A stretch of DNA of 64,000 bases. Source: Leptospira sp. Lineage in GTDB: Bacteria; Spirochaetota; Leptospiria; Leptospirales; Leptospiraceae. This document shows, piece by piece, positions 1 to 9,989 of this stretch. The position numbers and the translations under genes were made by a program. Under the pieces are notes generated by a model. It saw only the letters and a program-made list of their open reading frames with translations, had not been told where the DNA came from and made no database searches. Location: positions 1-64,000 of the forward strand of contig JACVCB010000006.1 in the NCBI GenBank assembly GCA_016742255.1, read 5' to 3'. The stretch's first letter is position 1. Each line of letters opens with the position of its first letter.

Positions 1-273
1 TCTCCATAGAGTCTCATTATATGCTGATAGAAAAGTTAGTCGATTACCTGTGAGGTAATATTCGGATGTTTGTTTCCAGTTACCGAATCAATGGGAAAAG
101 AGTATTTTGTTAAAGTTTCATCAGGTAAAAATTTTGTATGAGGTTTTCGAATGCCTTGTAAGGAAACCTAATCGTTTTATCAAAATTTTCATTTTAGAAA
201 TCCAATTGGTGTGAGATGTATATCTGTTATATTTCTAAAGAAGGATCAAAGAGCACCTAAGGCACAATGTATA

Positions 274-738
274 TTAAACTTCAGGATTGAAATTATAAAG
301 CAGTAAACTTCCGAAGACCAGTAACACTATGCCAATCGCTCTTAAAAGGATGGCGTCCGCAAAGAGTTCTTCCCAGTTGTCTAAAGCTGAGGTGGGTATT
401 TCAGATTTCGAATCTAAATACAGTACAGGGACCGTATCACCGACGGCAAATGGTGGTACCACCCAATACAAGAGAGATTGGAATTCCCAAACCTTAACAC
501 CAACCTCTACACGGACTAACAAAGCTTTTGATCTTTTACCATATTTGTCAGCACCTACGTCTTTGTAGCCGATGACTGTGCCTTTCGTTCTCATTCCTTT
601 CCGTTTTAAGAGGATTGAATCAAACGAGATTTTAAGGACATAAACCAAAATTCCGAATCCGATTCCAACAAACACCAAAGGGACAAGTAACTTAGGATTG
701 GACCAATCCAAGGACAAGGCGGAACAAGTTTGGTTCAT
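274..738 (-). CDS. DUF3592-like membrane protein
   Basis: A 154-residue protein with a membrane segment at about residues 17-37 and a second near the C-terminus (about 130-148). The stretch between them is beta-rich and extracytoplasmic or cytosolic. It has the features of DUF3592 proteins: a 'KGTVIGY' start, then a 'VGDTVPVLYLD' turn like the usual 'GD.V.VLYDP'. ATG start at 738. The molecular role of the family is unknown. The gene stands alone, with about 600 bp free of convincing genes upstream. The family assignment rests on motif resemblance only. Confidence 0.7.
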   Translation of the reverse strand: MNQTCSALSLDWSNPKLLVPLVFVGIGFGILVYVLKISFDSILLKRKGMRTKGTVIGYKDVGADKYGKRSKALLVRVEVGVKVWEFQSLLYWVVPPFAVGDTVPVLYLDSKSEIPTSALDNWEELFADAILLRAIGIVLLVFGSLLLYNFNPEV

Positions 739-1342
739 CGTTTAACCAGTTTCGGACGAATGAAATCTTTTTCCAAGACAAAGTTTTTGTTTTCTTTAAG
801 AGAATGAGATATTTGTTAAACACATCCCAAGCTTTGCCTTGAATCTGAACGAAGTGTTCGAAGTACCTTTGTATGAGGAACGACTAAAGTTTTTTAGGCT
901 ATCATACAAAAGAATGAAGTAACTATCCATTTGCACAGTTCACTTTCAAGCTTAACTATGATAACAAATTCGATTACGTCTGATTATCGATACAGGTTCA
1001 CATAAGGTAAGTTACTCCATCAAATGGAATGGTTTTTTTGGGGGATCGCCCTGAGGCATCTACCAAGTTGAGTGGATGAGAGTTTCTTACATTCAGGTGT
1101 CGGAAACTTGAAATGGTACGAGAGATAATACATTCATACATCCACAAACCCCTGCCCGAGTTGGGCCATGCGGGGAGTGGCTCGTGGGCAGGTGACCCCT
1201 AACACAGAGGCCTTCTCTTAGAAACTAACATCCCAAAAACAAACATTTTATCTCCAAAAAGTTCGCAATTAGGCGGATAATCAAGAAATCTGATTTTCAC
1301 AAACACAAGTTCTTTGATCACTAGAACCTTACTTCAATGCAT
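739..1342. other. gene-poor intergenic stretch with one dispersed repeat
   Basis: No convincing reading frame is seen on either strand in about 600 bp. The only recognisable structure is the GC-rich repeat at 1149-1210, described separately. The rest is AT-rich and featureless to me. It may hold the promoter of the DUF3592-like gene, which reads leftwards. Confidence 0.6.
1149..1210. repeat. dispersed GC-rich repeat, element B copy 1
   Basis: The block CCCGAGTTGGG, followed after a short gap by GGGGAGTGGCTCGTGGGCAG and GTG, recurs almost exactly at 16311-16376. CCTGCCCGAG and CTCGTGGGCAGG can pair into a long stem, so the unit could fold as a hairpin. It is far richer in GC than its surroundings. 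Family status (REP-like or other) is inferred; only the two copies in this window were seen. Confidence 0.7.
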
Positions 1343-2800
1343 TTAGGGAACATCCATTTTAGTGACTGCATCAAAAAGAGGTGCGTTCATTTCTGGATCA
1401 ATGATGTAAATGATCCTTTGTGTACTCGAAGTTTGGCCTGCAAGGTCAATGACTGCTCTCCGTTTGTCCATTCGTATTTCGTTGATATCAAAATCAGCAA
1501 TTCTATATTTAATTCCTTTCTTGAACAAAGGTTTGATGGTGCATAACCTTTGTATTTTTGGACGTGTTTGGAAACGATCAACTTCTAAAATTTTGCAGAT
1601 ATCAAAATGTACCTGTTTTTCTGAATCAATAGATGCTGTGATAACATAATCACCTACGTTGATGATATTCTGATTATTTGTTAAACTTGCGCCAACATAA
1701 TCTAACAAATGGCGAATGTTTCGATTGCTATAGGAAAAAAACGAATCATTGACAATCATTTTTAATGCTGTTGCTGAACTGAAGGCAGGTCGCCAAGGTT
1801 GGTTTGTTGTTAAACTTGCATATTCACTTGCAAGAGATAAAATTGCTATATCTTCTTCAAAATTGACTGAGTTTACATTTGATTCTTGGATCCGAAGTTG
1901 TGCATCAATATCCGCTACGATCATTTTTTTACTTGGGTCTTTGATAAACTTATCTCTAATTACCATTAACTTTCTAAATACTGTATTATTATCTGGAAAG
2001 TTATTATTAATTGAATTCCCTCGAAAGGGTCTATGATGGTTCAAAACTAAAGTACGAATCTCTTGGGTAATTTCAGGTGCTGCAAGTGTCATCAAATAAC
2101 TAATAATCGGGTGTTGTTGGATTGAATTGTATTCTTCTTTTGTAAGGTTTGGTTTGTCAGGTAAAACTAATTTTGAATAACCTATATCCGCAAGAAAACT
2201 CGCTGTCATCACTGATAGATGGTCTTTTTTGTTTGGTTTATTATCATCACCTACACCAATCTTTTTCGTTCGGACTTTCATGCCCATTGCAACAATTGTT
2301 CGTTTGGTCATTAGTTCAGATTCAACAGGTACACCAGCATGATTCAAAATCTCTAATATATTAAATAGTCCTGATTCAAAATCTGGATTACTAGTGAAAT
2401 CATCCAAAACTTTTCCAATTGATTTGTGAACTCTAAGCGCATGATCAGAATTAAACGCTTCTTTTTTTAACTCGAGTATTAAAGATTCAGTTTGTTTTGC
2501 GAATTCCGTAGTTTTGTCTGGATCAAAAAGTTTTGTTTGGCGTGGGTCTGTTGTTTCTCCCGATGTAATTCGCAAATGTTTTGAATCAGTTGTAAGGCAA
2601 TAAGCTCCTTGTAACTCAATCTTTAAAAGTTTACCAAAGTCTTCTTCCGTTGCGTTCTTTTTTTTTGCCATGATGAGCTTGCCATTTCGATCATAAAGAT
2701 CGAGTGGGATTTGTTTGCTCTTACGATAACTGCTTAACAGATCATCATTAAATTCAAATTTAGCAAGTTGGTCAGGGGAAATTAAAGGAGAATCGCTCAA
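1343..2800 (-). CDS. degenerate HD-GYP-like protein
   Basis: A 485-residue protein, probably cytosolic. The middle (about residues 190-370) follows the HD-GYP layout of cyclic-di-GMP phosphodiesterases: the 'DIGYSKLVLPDKPNLT' segment corresponds to 'HDIGK..IP..IL.K...LT', 'QHP' corresponds to the second helix, and 'NHHRPFRG' corresponds to 'HHE..dG'. The HD pair itself reads 'AD', and no GYP triplet is present. Metal-dependent catalysis is therefore doubtful, and a sensor or effector role is more likely (inference). The first start in frame is TTG at 2800, without a clear Shine-Dalgarno sequence, so the start is uncertain. The last 100 residues are unassigned. Confidence 0.75.
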   Translation of the reverse strand: MSDSPLISPDQLAKFEFNDDLLSSYRKSKQIPLDLYDRNGKLIMAKKKNATEEDFGKLLKIELQGAYCLTTDSKHLRITSGETTDPRQTKLFDPDKTTEFAKQTESLILELKKEAFNSDHALRVHKSIGKVLDDFTSNPDFESGLFNILEILNHAGVPVESELMTKRTIVAMGMKVRTKKIGVGDDNKPNKKDHLSVMTASFLADIGYSKLVLPDKPNLTKEEYNSIQQHPIISYLMTLAAPEITQEIRTLVLNHHRPFRGNSINNNFPDNNTVFRKLMVIRDKFIKDPSKKMIVADIDAQLRIQESNVNSVNFEEDIAILSLASEYASLTTNQPWRPAFSSATALKMIVNDSFFSYSNRNIRHLLDYVGASLTNNQNIINVGDYVITASIDSEKQVHFDICKILEVDRFQTRPKIQRLCTIKPLFKKGIKYRIADFDINEIRMDKRRAVIDLAGQTSSTQRIIYIIDPEMNAPLFDAVTKMDVP

Positions 2801-2948
2801 ATTATATAGTCCAATTATGGTATGATTATCTGTCGATATAAGACGAATATTATTGAATTATACCAATGAATAAAGCCTTTTATCGTAAAAAAAATTACGA
2901 ATCCTCATTAAAACGATAGATAGGAAGGGTGTTGGATCAAATCAGTGT

Positions 2949-4502
2949 TCAATTCTTCATTTCTTTTGCCATCTCATCGAGTTGAGTCATAATCCCTCCA
3001 GTAGACTTACTACTTTCCGATATTTGTTTTGAAATTTCCACTATGTTGCTTGCGTATTCTGAAATTTTGACAGTGATTTTTGTGGATTCTTCAGTGGCTA
3101 CTTTTTGGGAATTCGTAGAATTTTCTATGGTTTTACTGGTTTCGTAAATTCGAGTGTTAAGATTATCAATTGTTTCAATCGCTTTGTCTATATCTTCGAT
3201 TTTGGAACCAACACCGTTAATTTCTGATTTGATGATACCGATTGCTTTGCTAAGTTTTCCCATCCTTTCAGAAGACCTGTTGATAAGTTCGTTACTTTCA
3301 CTAATCAATGTAAGGTTTTCTTGAATGATTTTAGAAATTTCTTTGGAGTTTTTTGTTGTGGCATCCGCTAATTTTGAAATTTCTTCTGCTACAACGGCAA
3401 ATCCTCGTCCATGTTCACCAGCTCTGGCTGCTTCAATCGAAGCATTTAGTGATAACAAGTTTACTTTATCTGCAATGTCATTGATCACAGAGACAAAATC
3501 AGAAATTTCCGTACTTTTTTCTTGGAGGATGTTGAATTTATTAATCGATAGGTGGATATGTTCTGATGTTTCATTTGAATAGTCCATAACGATATCTAGG
3601 TTTTGATAGATTCTGCCAGTTCCAGTTTGGACAGTTTCATTGATGGTTTTTAGATCATTAACTGATTGAATTGAAGATTCTGATTCATGATACAATGATT
3701 TTGCAATTTTGTTATTCGAGTCAGCTTTAGAGGATAATTCTTGTAATGAAATAGATATTTCCGTTAAGGATGTTGCTTGGTGCTCGGAAATTTGTTTTAG
3801 TTCTTCTGATATTGTATCCTGATTTCTGATCTGCTGTTTCATCAATTCAATCGTATTTAGAATTATTTTTGCCATTTGTAACAAAGAGTCCAAAGCTTTT
3901 TTTGCTTCCTTTTGTTTTTCAACAGCTAAATTGAGAAGTGTTCTAGTTGCAGTTGCTCCTACAGTTGCTCCAATCCCGACCCAAACAAAGATTAAAAATC
4001 TTACGATGATATTACTTTTAGGACCGCCTGGAATTAATTCTGGCCTTAGAACAAACAGTACAATTTCAGAAACGATTATCAAAACAAAGTTGTAAATAGA
4101 GGCATTCCTATTAAAATACAATACACTTAATACAAATGAAATGTAAAAAGTAGCTGAAAGTTCAGTTGCCCCGTAAATTACATATTGAAATACCAATAAA
4201 CATAACGTAACACCCGTTATAGAAATATAACTTGATGACCAATGGGTTTTTAATTTTGAAGATAAAAGGAAACCAACAATCAAGATAGAAGTTGCTAAAA
4301 CAAATTCGATCAATATACTCTGGTAGGTCAAATAATCGGATCCTTTTCCAGCAACTTTAATCGAAAGTGTTGCAATGTTGGCTAAGGCAAGGATGGAAAG
4401 AAACGATAAAAACATTCGTTTGTTGTTTCGTAACATCACCTCGGTGAAGAGGTCATCGGAAATAGTCATCGTATTTTTTTGAAAAAAAAGTTTAGCAAAC
4501 AA
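2949..4502 (-). CDS. methyl-accepting chemotaxis protein, membrane type
   Basis: A 517-residue chemoreceptor. The first ~190 residues carry about six hydrophobic segments and no large periplasmic loop. This suggests a 6TM-type sensor rather than a classic two-helix receptor. The rest is a long coiled coil with the universal hairpin tip ('[20 protein letters not shown]', then [11 protein letters not shown]), which binds CheA and CheW. A TTG start at 4502 has an AAGG seven bases upstream. An ATG at 4469 is the alternative, but it lacks a ribosome site. The ligand is unknown. It resembles the receptor at 35510-37042 in architecture. Confidence 0.92.
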   Translation of the reverse strand: MFAKLFFQKNTMTISDDLFTEVMLRNNKRMFLSFLSILALANIATLSIKVAGKGSDYLTYQSILIEFVLATSILIVGFLLSSKLKTHWSSSYISITGVTLCLLVFQYVIYGATELSATFYISFVLSVLYFNRNASIYNFVLIIVSEIVLFVLRPELIPGGPKSNIIVRFLIFVWVGIGATVGATATRTLLNLAVEKQKEAKKALDSLLQMAKIILNTIELMKQQIRNQDTISEELKQISEHQATSLTEISISLQELSSKADSNNKIAKSLYHESESSIQSVNDLKTINETVQTGTGRIYQNLDIVMDYSNETSEHIHLSINKFNILQEKSTEISDFVSVINDIADKVNLLSLNASIEAARAGEHGRGFAVVAEEISKLADATTKNSKEISKIIQENLTLISESNELINRSSERMGKLSKAIGIIKSEINGVGSKIEDIDKAIETIDNLNTRIYETSKTIENSTNSQKVATEESTKITVKISEYASNIVEISKQISESSKSTGGIMTQLDEMAKEMKN

Positions 4503-4526
4503 ACTTGTACCTTCTTTGGAAAGGGA

Positions 4527-4763
4527 ATGGATTTAGGTCAGAGTTTCAAAATGAGATCTTCTGGCAAGAAAGGTCTTAAAAGTCGACAAGTGTCCAGAGT
4601 TTACATTGATTCTAAATATCGATTATGGTTCCCAAACACGGGTAGGAAGATAGGATCCTCTAAGAAACTTAGAGTAAGGTTCGATGGAAATGAATCCCAA
4701 ACAAATGTGAATTGTCAGTCAAATCCGTGTGTTTTGGAAGGAATTGATTGTTTGACAGTTTGA
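4527..4763 (+). CDS. possible small basic protein
   Basis: A 78-codon frame fits exactly in the gap between the divergent chemoreceptor start (4502) and the end of the convergent gene (4766). It has a purine-rich GGAAAGGGA just before its ATG. The product is strongly basic in its first half, has no signal peptide and ends with three cysteines. No family is recognised. The neat fit and ribosome site favour a real gene. The unusual composition and lack of known relatives argue against it. Confidence 0.4.
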   Translation: MDLGQSFKMRSSGKKGLKSRQVSRVYIDSKYRLWFPNTGRKIGSSKKLRVRFDGNESQTNVNCQSNPCVLEGIDCLTV

Positions 4764-4765
4764 AT

Positions 4766-5230
4766 TTATTTTGGAAGATTCGAATCCTTTTTAAAGAAAA
4801 AAGTATATTCTGCGTAGGTGTTATGCGACCTGTCGGGTGGAGGTGGAAATTCCCATGAACTGATTTCTTTTTGCAAACAATTGATCAGTGAATCAGATGG
4901 TAAATCGGTTTGGATGAGTTCCACTTTTGTAGGAACTCCATCGGGTTCGATTTGCCAATCGAATTGGATTTTGCCTTCCTCGATTTTAGGCTTTGTTTCT
5001 AAGTATAAATTGTAACAAATTTGGATTTTACGTTTGTGTTTGGTAATTGTAAAATTCACTTCTCGTTTGTGGTAAGGAGACAAACCTTTTTGATCCACTT
5101 CCATTGAGGGTTGTGGGTATTGATTCCCATTTGAGTTTGGACGAAGGAAAAGAAAATACACAATACTCAAAATAAGAGTAGTGCAAGTGACAAGAAGGAT
5201 TTCTTTTTGATAGGGAATTTGTTTTTTCAT
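4766..5230 (-). CDS. AgmX/PglI C-terminal-like (TonB-like) protein
   Basis: A 154-residue protein with one N-terminal membrane anchor (about residues 10-28) and a periplasmic domain. The C-terminal part has the pattern of AgmX/PglI C-terminal domains: 'FDWQIEPDGVPTKVEL', a spaced 'LINCLQKEISSWEFPPPP', then a final beta strand 'AEYTFFF'. Such domains are TonB-like and occur in energy-transducing or gliding and trafficking proteins of delta-proteobacteria and spirochaetes. The proline-rich spacer usual for TonB is short here. It appears monocistronic; the role is unknown. Confidence 0.65.
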   Translation of the reverse strand: MKKQIPYQKEILLVTCTTLILSIVYFLFLRPNSNGNQYPQPSMEVDQKGLSPYHKREVNFTITKHKRKIQICYNLYLETKPKIEEGKIQFDWQIEPDGVPTKVELIQTDLPSDSLINCLQKEISSWEFPPPPDRSHNTYAEYTFFFKKDSNLPK

Positions 5231-5261
5231 TTATAATTGTAATGTATGTTTCTAATCCGTC

Positions 5262-6947
5262 TTACTTTCTAAAAAACACAAAGGCTGCACCAGATGTTAA
5301 AGCTGAATTGTTTGTACTGGCAGTAGGTCCATTAGTTATTGTATTTTGGTTGCTGTCCTCCAGGTTCACCCCAACGACAGCAGTGTCTCCTGAAATAGAA
5401 ATCGCATTGCCAAATCTGTCATCAACATCGGCATTGGGAGCCTTGAGATAAGCCCTAAATGCCCAAGTGGAACCAGACCTTTGGAATACATAAACCGCAC
5501 CGGAGTTGGAGAGGCTATTGTCATCGTTAGGCATAGATCCATTTGTAACCGTTGTTTGGTTACTGTCCTCAAAAATAGATCCAACTAAAATCGTATTCCC
5601 TTCGATAGCAACTGTGTTTCCAAAACGATCGTCTGCTCCTAGGTTGGGAGGTTTGAGGTAGGCTTGGTGGCTCCAGGTAGAACCCGTTCTTTGGAATACA
5701 TATGCTGCACCTGCTATGCTAGCTGAGTTGTCTGAGCTGGCCGTAGTTCCGTTTGTAATCGTGGTCTGATTGCTTGCTTCGGAAAAGGCACCGACTACTA
5801 TGGTGTCGCCATTGATCGCAACCGCATTGCCAAACTGATCACCACTTTCTGCGTTAGGTGCCTTTAGGTAGGCTTCTTCAGCCCAAGTCGTGCCAGTTCT
5901 ACGGAAGACATAAGCCGCTCCTGCATTGGCTGCAGAATTATCTGAACTAGCAATAGCTCCGTTTGTAATCGTTGTTTGGTTGCTATCTTCAAAATTTGAA
6001 CCGACAACGATTGTATCTCCAGAGATGGAAACACTGGATCCAAATCTATCATTTGCTTCTATATTAGAAGCTTTTAAGTAGGCTTGTTGTGACCAAGTTG
6101 TGCCTGATCTTTGGAACACATAAGCGGCACCTGCGAATGCAGCAGAGTTGTTGGCACTTGCCGATGTTCCATTAGTAATCGTTGTTTGGTTACTCGCCTC
6201 ATTAAAAGCACCTACAACAATCGTATCACCTGAGATGGAAAGGGAAATCCCAAACTGATCATTTGCTTCCGCATTTGGTGGTTTGATGTAAGCTTGTTGT
6301 GCCCAAGTAGAGCCCGTTCGTTGGAACACGTAAACGGCACCAGAACTGGAAGCAGTATTGTCAGTACTTGCAGTAGGTCCATTCGTAATTGTGATTTGAT
6401 TGCTATCTTCTTGGTTGGCACTAACAAGGATGGTATTCCCATCAATAGCAACAGCCAGTCCAAAAAAATCCGTTGCCTCCGCGTTAGGTGCCTTAAGGTA
6501 GGCTTCCTGTGCCCAAGAGGAACCAGTTCTTTGGAAGACATAAGCTGCCCCAGAAGACGATGCAGAGTTGTCAGCACTCGCTGAGGATCCATTTGTAATT
6601 GTCGTTTGGTTACTTGACTCACCTGCAGCTCCCACCACGATCGTATCGCCAGAGATGGCTACCGAATATCCGAAGCCATCATTTGCTTCTGCATTCGATG
6701 CTTTGAGGTAGGCCTGTGTTTCCCAGAGTTTTGGAGAATTACCAACGCGGAATCCACAGAAAGGGATAGGTGTTTCCGATACAGATGCAAGTAATAAGGT
6801 CTCCCGATACCCTTTTGACTTTTGGTCACAAGGGTTATTTAATGTTACTTGATTACAACTAACGGAAAAATGGATTAACAAGATTCCTACGAAGTTTCTC
6901 ACTAATAACGAACGAAATACGAAATTTCCTTTCCCCACCATTTCCAT
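5262..6947 (-). CDS. FG-GAP repeat lipoprotein, seven repeats
   Basis: The main part (from about residue 79 of this start) is seven near-identical 70-residue repeats, the last shortened. Each has the layout 'AYLKAPNAEA.D.FG.AVAI.GDTIVVGA', then a 'DSNQTTITNG' Ser/Thr/Asn-rich loop and 'GAAYVFQRTG..W'. These are FG-GAP-type blades, and seven of them suggest a complete beta-propeller. The N-terminus has a hydrophobic stretch ending 'HFSVSC', a plausible spirochaetal lipobox. The frame is open to a TTG at 7007. The ATG at 6947 gives a more usual signal peptide, and an ATG at 6941 is also possible. Likely a surface or periplasmic lipoprotein; no ligand is known. Confidence 0.85.
   Translation of the reverse strand: MEMVGKGNFVFRSLLVRNFVGILLIHFSVSCNQVTLNNPCDQKSKGYRETLLLASVSETPIPFCGFRVGNSPKLWETQAYLKASNAEANDGFGYSVAISGDTIVVGAAGESSNQTTITNGSSASADNSASSSGAAYVFQRTGSSWAQEAYLKAPNAEATDFFGLAVAIDGNTILVSANQEDSNQITITNGPTASTDNTASSSGAVYVFQRTGSTWAQQAYIKPPNAEANDQFGISLSISGDTIVVGAFNEASNQTTITNGTSASANNSAAFAGAAYVFQRSGTTWSQQAYLKASNIEANDRFGSSVSISGDTIVVGSNFEDSNQTTITNGAIASSDNSAANAGAAYVFRRTGTTWAEEAYLKAPNAESGDQFGNAVAINGDTIVVGAFSEASNQTTITNGTTASSDNSASIAGAAYVFQRTGSTWSHQAYLKPPNLGADDRFGNTVAIEGNTILVGSIFEDSNQTTVTNGSMPNDDNSLSNSGAVYVFQRSGSTWAFRAYLKAPNADVDDRFGNAISISGDTAVVGVNLEDSNQNTITNGPTASTNNSALTSGAAFVFFRK
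5265..6713 (-). repeat. seven tandem 210-bp coding repeats
   Basis: The FG-GAP gene contains seven in-frame units of 210 bp (the last is 189 bp). For example, TTGGAATACATA recurs exactly 210 bp apart, at 5481 and 5691. The similarity at the DNA level makes the array a potential site of unit gain or loss by recombination. Confidence 0.9.
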
Positions 6948-7194
6948 TAGATTCGTTTTTCCCTGTACAAAATTGCTAACATTCGTTAAAAACAGTTTTT
7001 GATTCAACCAAGGTTAGCAAGTATTTTCTTATTTTTTTGATTCTATGAAAATTATTTTTTCTATTTTTTCCCGAGTGTTGGAACAGTTTCATTTCAATTC
7101 TAGAAATAGAAATGTTTTGATAACCATCTATTTTTTTGTTTACCACATATCGAATTTCCCTTACTGATCTCTTTGTGTCTCTGAATATAAATTT

Positions 7195-7953
7195 ATGAAA
7201 CAATTTTTGATTTGGGAAGATTTTGCTACATACCGAGGTGAGGCATTTTCAACCCATCGGCATAGTCATTTTTTTATACAAATTAGTTTGCCAGATTCAG
7301 GTTTTGTTGAATTACGAACGTTAGATGGTGAATGGAGGTCATACAATGTTGTCTGTATTCCTTCGGGAATTAGTCACGAAATGAGATGTGGAGAAGGTGG
7401 TCTTACACTTCTTTATTTGGATCCACTTACAACAGGTTATCAACTTTTTCATGAAAGAAGTTTGACTTCAAAACATTCAGCATTCGAGATAGGTGACGTG
7501 TTTACGGAAACTCAGAAACATCAAATTAGTGAAATATTAAAAACATCGAATAAGGATGTTCGTAGAAAAATTCTCGAAATGATAAATAAAAATTTTGATA
7601 CAAAAATAAATCGTAAATTGGATCCACGCATTCAAGAAAGTATAAAAGATGTAGAGCTTGATCGGTTTTCACTTTCCCATTTAGCAAAAGAGGCTTCTTT
7701 ATCTGTAGAAAGGTTTCGTCATCTTTTTCGTCAGGAGACAGGTGTTCCTTTTTCTGCTTATAAACTTTGGCTAAAAACAAAAAAGGCAGTCGACTATTTA
7801 GCAAATCATCCGCATTTATCAAATGCTGCCTACGAGGGTGGTTTTGCTGATCAGTCTCACTTCACTCGTATTTTTCGTCGTTCTTTTGGTGTAGGTCCTT
7901 CAGATTTTACTAAAAAGAAGGAACCTTTTCAGGCCATTTTCTTTTCTAAGTAG
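7195..7953 (+). CDS. AraC-family transcription regulator
   Basis: 252 residues. An N-terminal cupin-like sensor half includes 'HRHSHFFIQISLP' and 'PSGISHEM'. The C-terminal half (about residues 155-245) holds two helix-turn-helix units: 'LSHLAKEASLSVERFRHLFR' and, after it, 'AAYEGGFADQSHFTRIFRR', followed by the usual 'G..PSDF' ending. The gene lies 59 bp upstream of the acyl-CoA synthetase start, on the same strand. It may control that gene (inference); the effector is unknown. Confidence 0.93.
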   Translation: MKQFLIWEDFATYRGEAFSTHRHSHFFIQISLPDSGFVELRTLDGEWRSYNVVCIPSGISHEMRCGEGGLTLLYLDPLTTGYQLFHERSLTSKHSAFEIGDVFTETQKHQISEILKTSNKDVRRKILEMINKNFDTKINRKLDPRIQESIKDVELDRFSLSHLAKEASLSVERFRHLFRQETGVPFSAYKLWLKTKKAVDYLANHPHLSNAAYEGGFADQSHFTRIFRRSFGVGPSDFTKKKEPFQAIFFSK

Positions 7954-8012
7954 CCGTTGCGTTCAAGACTAGTTTTTTATTTCTGATACTCTTGCGAGTA
8001 TTGGGGAAAAAA

Positions 8013-9989
8013 ATGGGATATATAATTACAGCAAATAATCTAGCCGAGTTATTTTATGATAGTGCCAAGCAGTTTGGAGAGTTACCAGCGTTTGGAACCA
8101 AAAACAAAGAAAAACAATTCTCTACTATTAGCTTTCAAGATTTATATGAAACTGGAGTTTCACTTGCAACCGGCTTAATAGAAATAGGTTTAAAACCGCA
8201 TGAACATGTAGCAGTTCTTTCTGAAAATCGAAAAGAATGGATTATTTCTAACTATGGAATTATACTTTGCGGTGCTGCGGATGTACCTCGTGGTACGGAC
8301 GTTACAGATGGTGATATACAATATATCCTATCTCATTCGGATGCAAAGATGGTCTTCGTAGAAAACGTAGTAACTCTAAGGAAAGTTAAGAAGAATATTT
8401 CCAAACTAAAGAATATAACACATATGATTGTTATGGATGGCAAGCCCGATGAATTGGATACGCAAATCCAAAGTAATGGTGAGGAAAAAAACGATCCAGG
8501 GACTCATTTGTATCCAAGGATCTTGAGTTTGAATGAACTTCTCGAAATAGGTAGAAGTCTACGAAGGCTAGGTGATCATAGAGTAGAGGATAGAGTGATT
8601 GCTATTCAACCTGATGACTTATTTACGATCATCTATACTTCCGGAACTACAGGAGAACCGAAAGGGGTAATGTTAACTCATGCGAACATGATATCGCAGT
8701 TAAGGAACATACCCATAAAGATTGGACCGAAAGATCGATTTTTATCGATTTTACCTGTATGGCATAGTTTTGAAAGAGTTTTTCAAATGGGAACAATTGC
8801 AATGGGTGCCGTTCAATATTATACAAATGTAAGAAATATCAGAGAAGACTTGATGATTGTAAAACCTACTTTTATGGCTTCGGCACCAAGACTTTGGGAG
8901 AGTATTTACCAAGGGATACAGTCGAAGATCCAAACAGGTTCAGTTATAAAAAAAGTTTTATTCAAATTAGCGTATGGAAGTGCATTAAAGATCCAAAGAT
9001 CAATTCAATTTTTAAAAGGTAATCGTTTGGATCTTCATGGAAGAAATGTTTTTCAATCGATATCGCTCGCTATTGTTTCCTTAGTCTCGATAGCAGGTCT
9101 TTTTTTACCGTATCTCATCCTTGATTTGATTGTATTAAGCAAACTTAGATTAGCTACTGGTGGGAAACTAAGAGGTTCAGTCTCTGGCGGTGGATCCTTA
9201 CCCTTTCATATTGATGAATTTTTTAATACCATTAGGATTCCTGTATTCGAAGGATATGGATTGACTGAAACATCTCCTGGACTCGCATTTCGTACAGAAA
9301 AACATCTTGTTGTGGGAAGTGTAGGGCAAATATTTCCTGAAACAGAAATTTTACTGAAAGATATTGAATCTGGGAATGTCATTTATCCTCCTAAAAGAGG
9401 GATCAAGGGAGAGATTTATGTAAGAGGACCACAGATTATGAAAGGGTATTACAAACGACCTGAAGCAACTGCAAAAGTTTTATCAGATGATGGATGGTTG
9501 AATACAGGAGACCTTGGGATCATGACGTTTAACAATACACTTAAAATTGTAGGAAGAACGAAGGAAACGGTTGTACTTCTCAATGGTGAAAATATTGAAC
9601 CAGTTCCCATTGAAAATAAACTAATGCAATCACCTTTGATAGACAAAGTGATGGTAGTGGGACAGGATCAAAAGTATTTAGGTGCATTGATTTTACCAGC
9701 ACTTGAAAAGTTTTCGGAATATGGATCCACTTATGAACAATTAGCAACGAATCGTATAGTAAAGGATAAGATCGAACAGGAAGTAAAAAATTTAATTCGC
9801 GCGGAGAATGGATTTAAAAGTTTCGAAAAGATTGTTGAGGTGCGACTCCTCCCGAAAAATTTTGAAGTAGGTGAGGAGTTGTCTGCAAAACTATCTGTCA
9901 AAAGACATGTTGTTGCAGAAAAATATGAATCACTCATCCAGTCAATGTATGATGAAAAGATTCAAAAGCAGGTGCAAGTTCATAAGTAA
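8013..9989 (+). CDS. long-chain acyl-CoA synthetase (AMP-binding)
   Basis: 658 residues from this ATG, which follows GGGG at seven bases. A TTG 21 bp further up is less likely. It activates fatty acids to acyl-CoA through an acyl-adenylate. It shows the P-loop motif 'IIYTSGTTGEPKGVMLTH' (about residue 210), 'FEGYGLTETSPG', the hinge region 'GWLNTGDLG' and a C-terminal 'VVLLNGENIEPVPIE' lysine-domain segment. An insertion with hydrophobic stretches (about 340-375) suggests membrane association, as in eukaryote-like FadD15-type enzymes. Substrate chain length cannot be read from the sequence. Confidence 0.93.
   Translation: MGYIITANNLAELFYDSAKQFGELPAFGTKNKEKQFSTISFQDLYETGVSLATGLIEIGLKPHEHVAVLSENRKEWIISNYGIILCGAADVPRGTDVTDGDIQYILSHSDAKMVFVENVVTLRKVKKNISKLKNITHMIVMDGKPDELDTQIQSNGEEKNDPGTHLYPRILSLNELLEIGRSLRRLGDHRVEDRVIAIQPDDLFTIIYTSGTTGEPKGVMLTHANMISQLRNIPIKIGPKDRFLSILPVWHSFERVFQMGTIAMGAVQYYTNVRNIREDLMIVKPTFMASAPRLWESIYQGIQSKIQTGSVIKKVLFKLAYGSALKIQRSIQFLKGNRLDLHGRNVFQSISLAIVSLVSIAGLFLPYLILDLIVLSKLRLATGGKLRGSVSGGGSLPFHIDEFFNTIRIPVFEGYGLTETSPGLAFRTEKHLVVGSVGQIFPETEILLKDIESGNVIYPPKRGIKGEIYVRGPQIMKGYYKRPEATAKVLSDDGWLNTGDLGIMTFNNTLKIVGRTKETVVLLNGENIEPVPIENKLMQSPLIDKVMVVGQDQKYLGALILPALEKFSEYGSTYEQLATNRIVKDKIEQEVKNLIRAENGFKSFEKIVEVRLLPKNFEVGEELSAKLSVKRHVVAEKYESLIQSMYDEKIQKQVQVHK

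Noticed and set aside
1..273. Window start searched for the end of an upstream gene
   Set aside because: No frame with protein-like content or recognisable motif was found on either strand.
5265..6713. Regular repeats considered as a CRISPR array
   Set aside because: The 210-bp units are in-frame coding repeats of an FG-GAP protein, without spacers.
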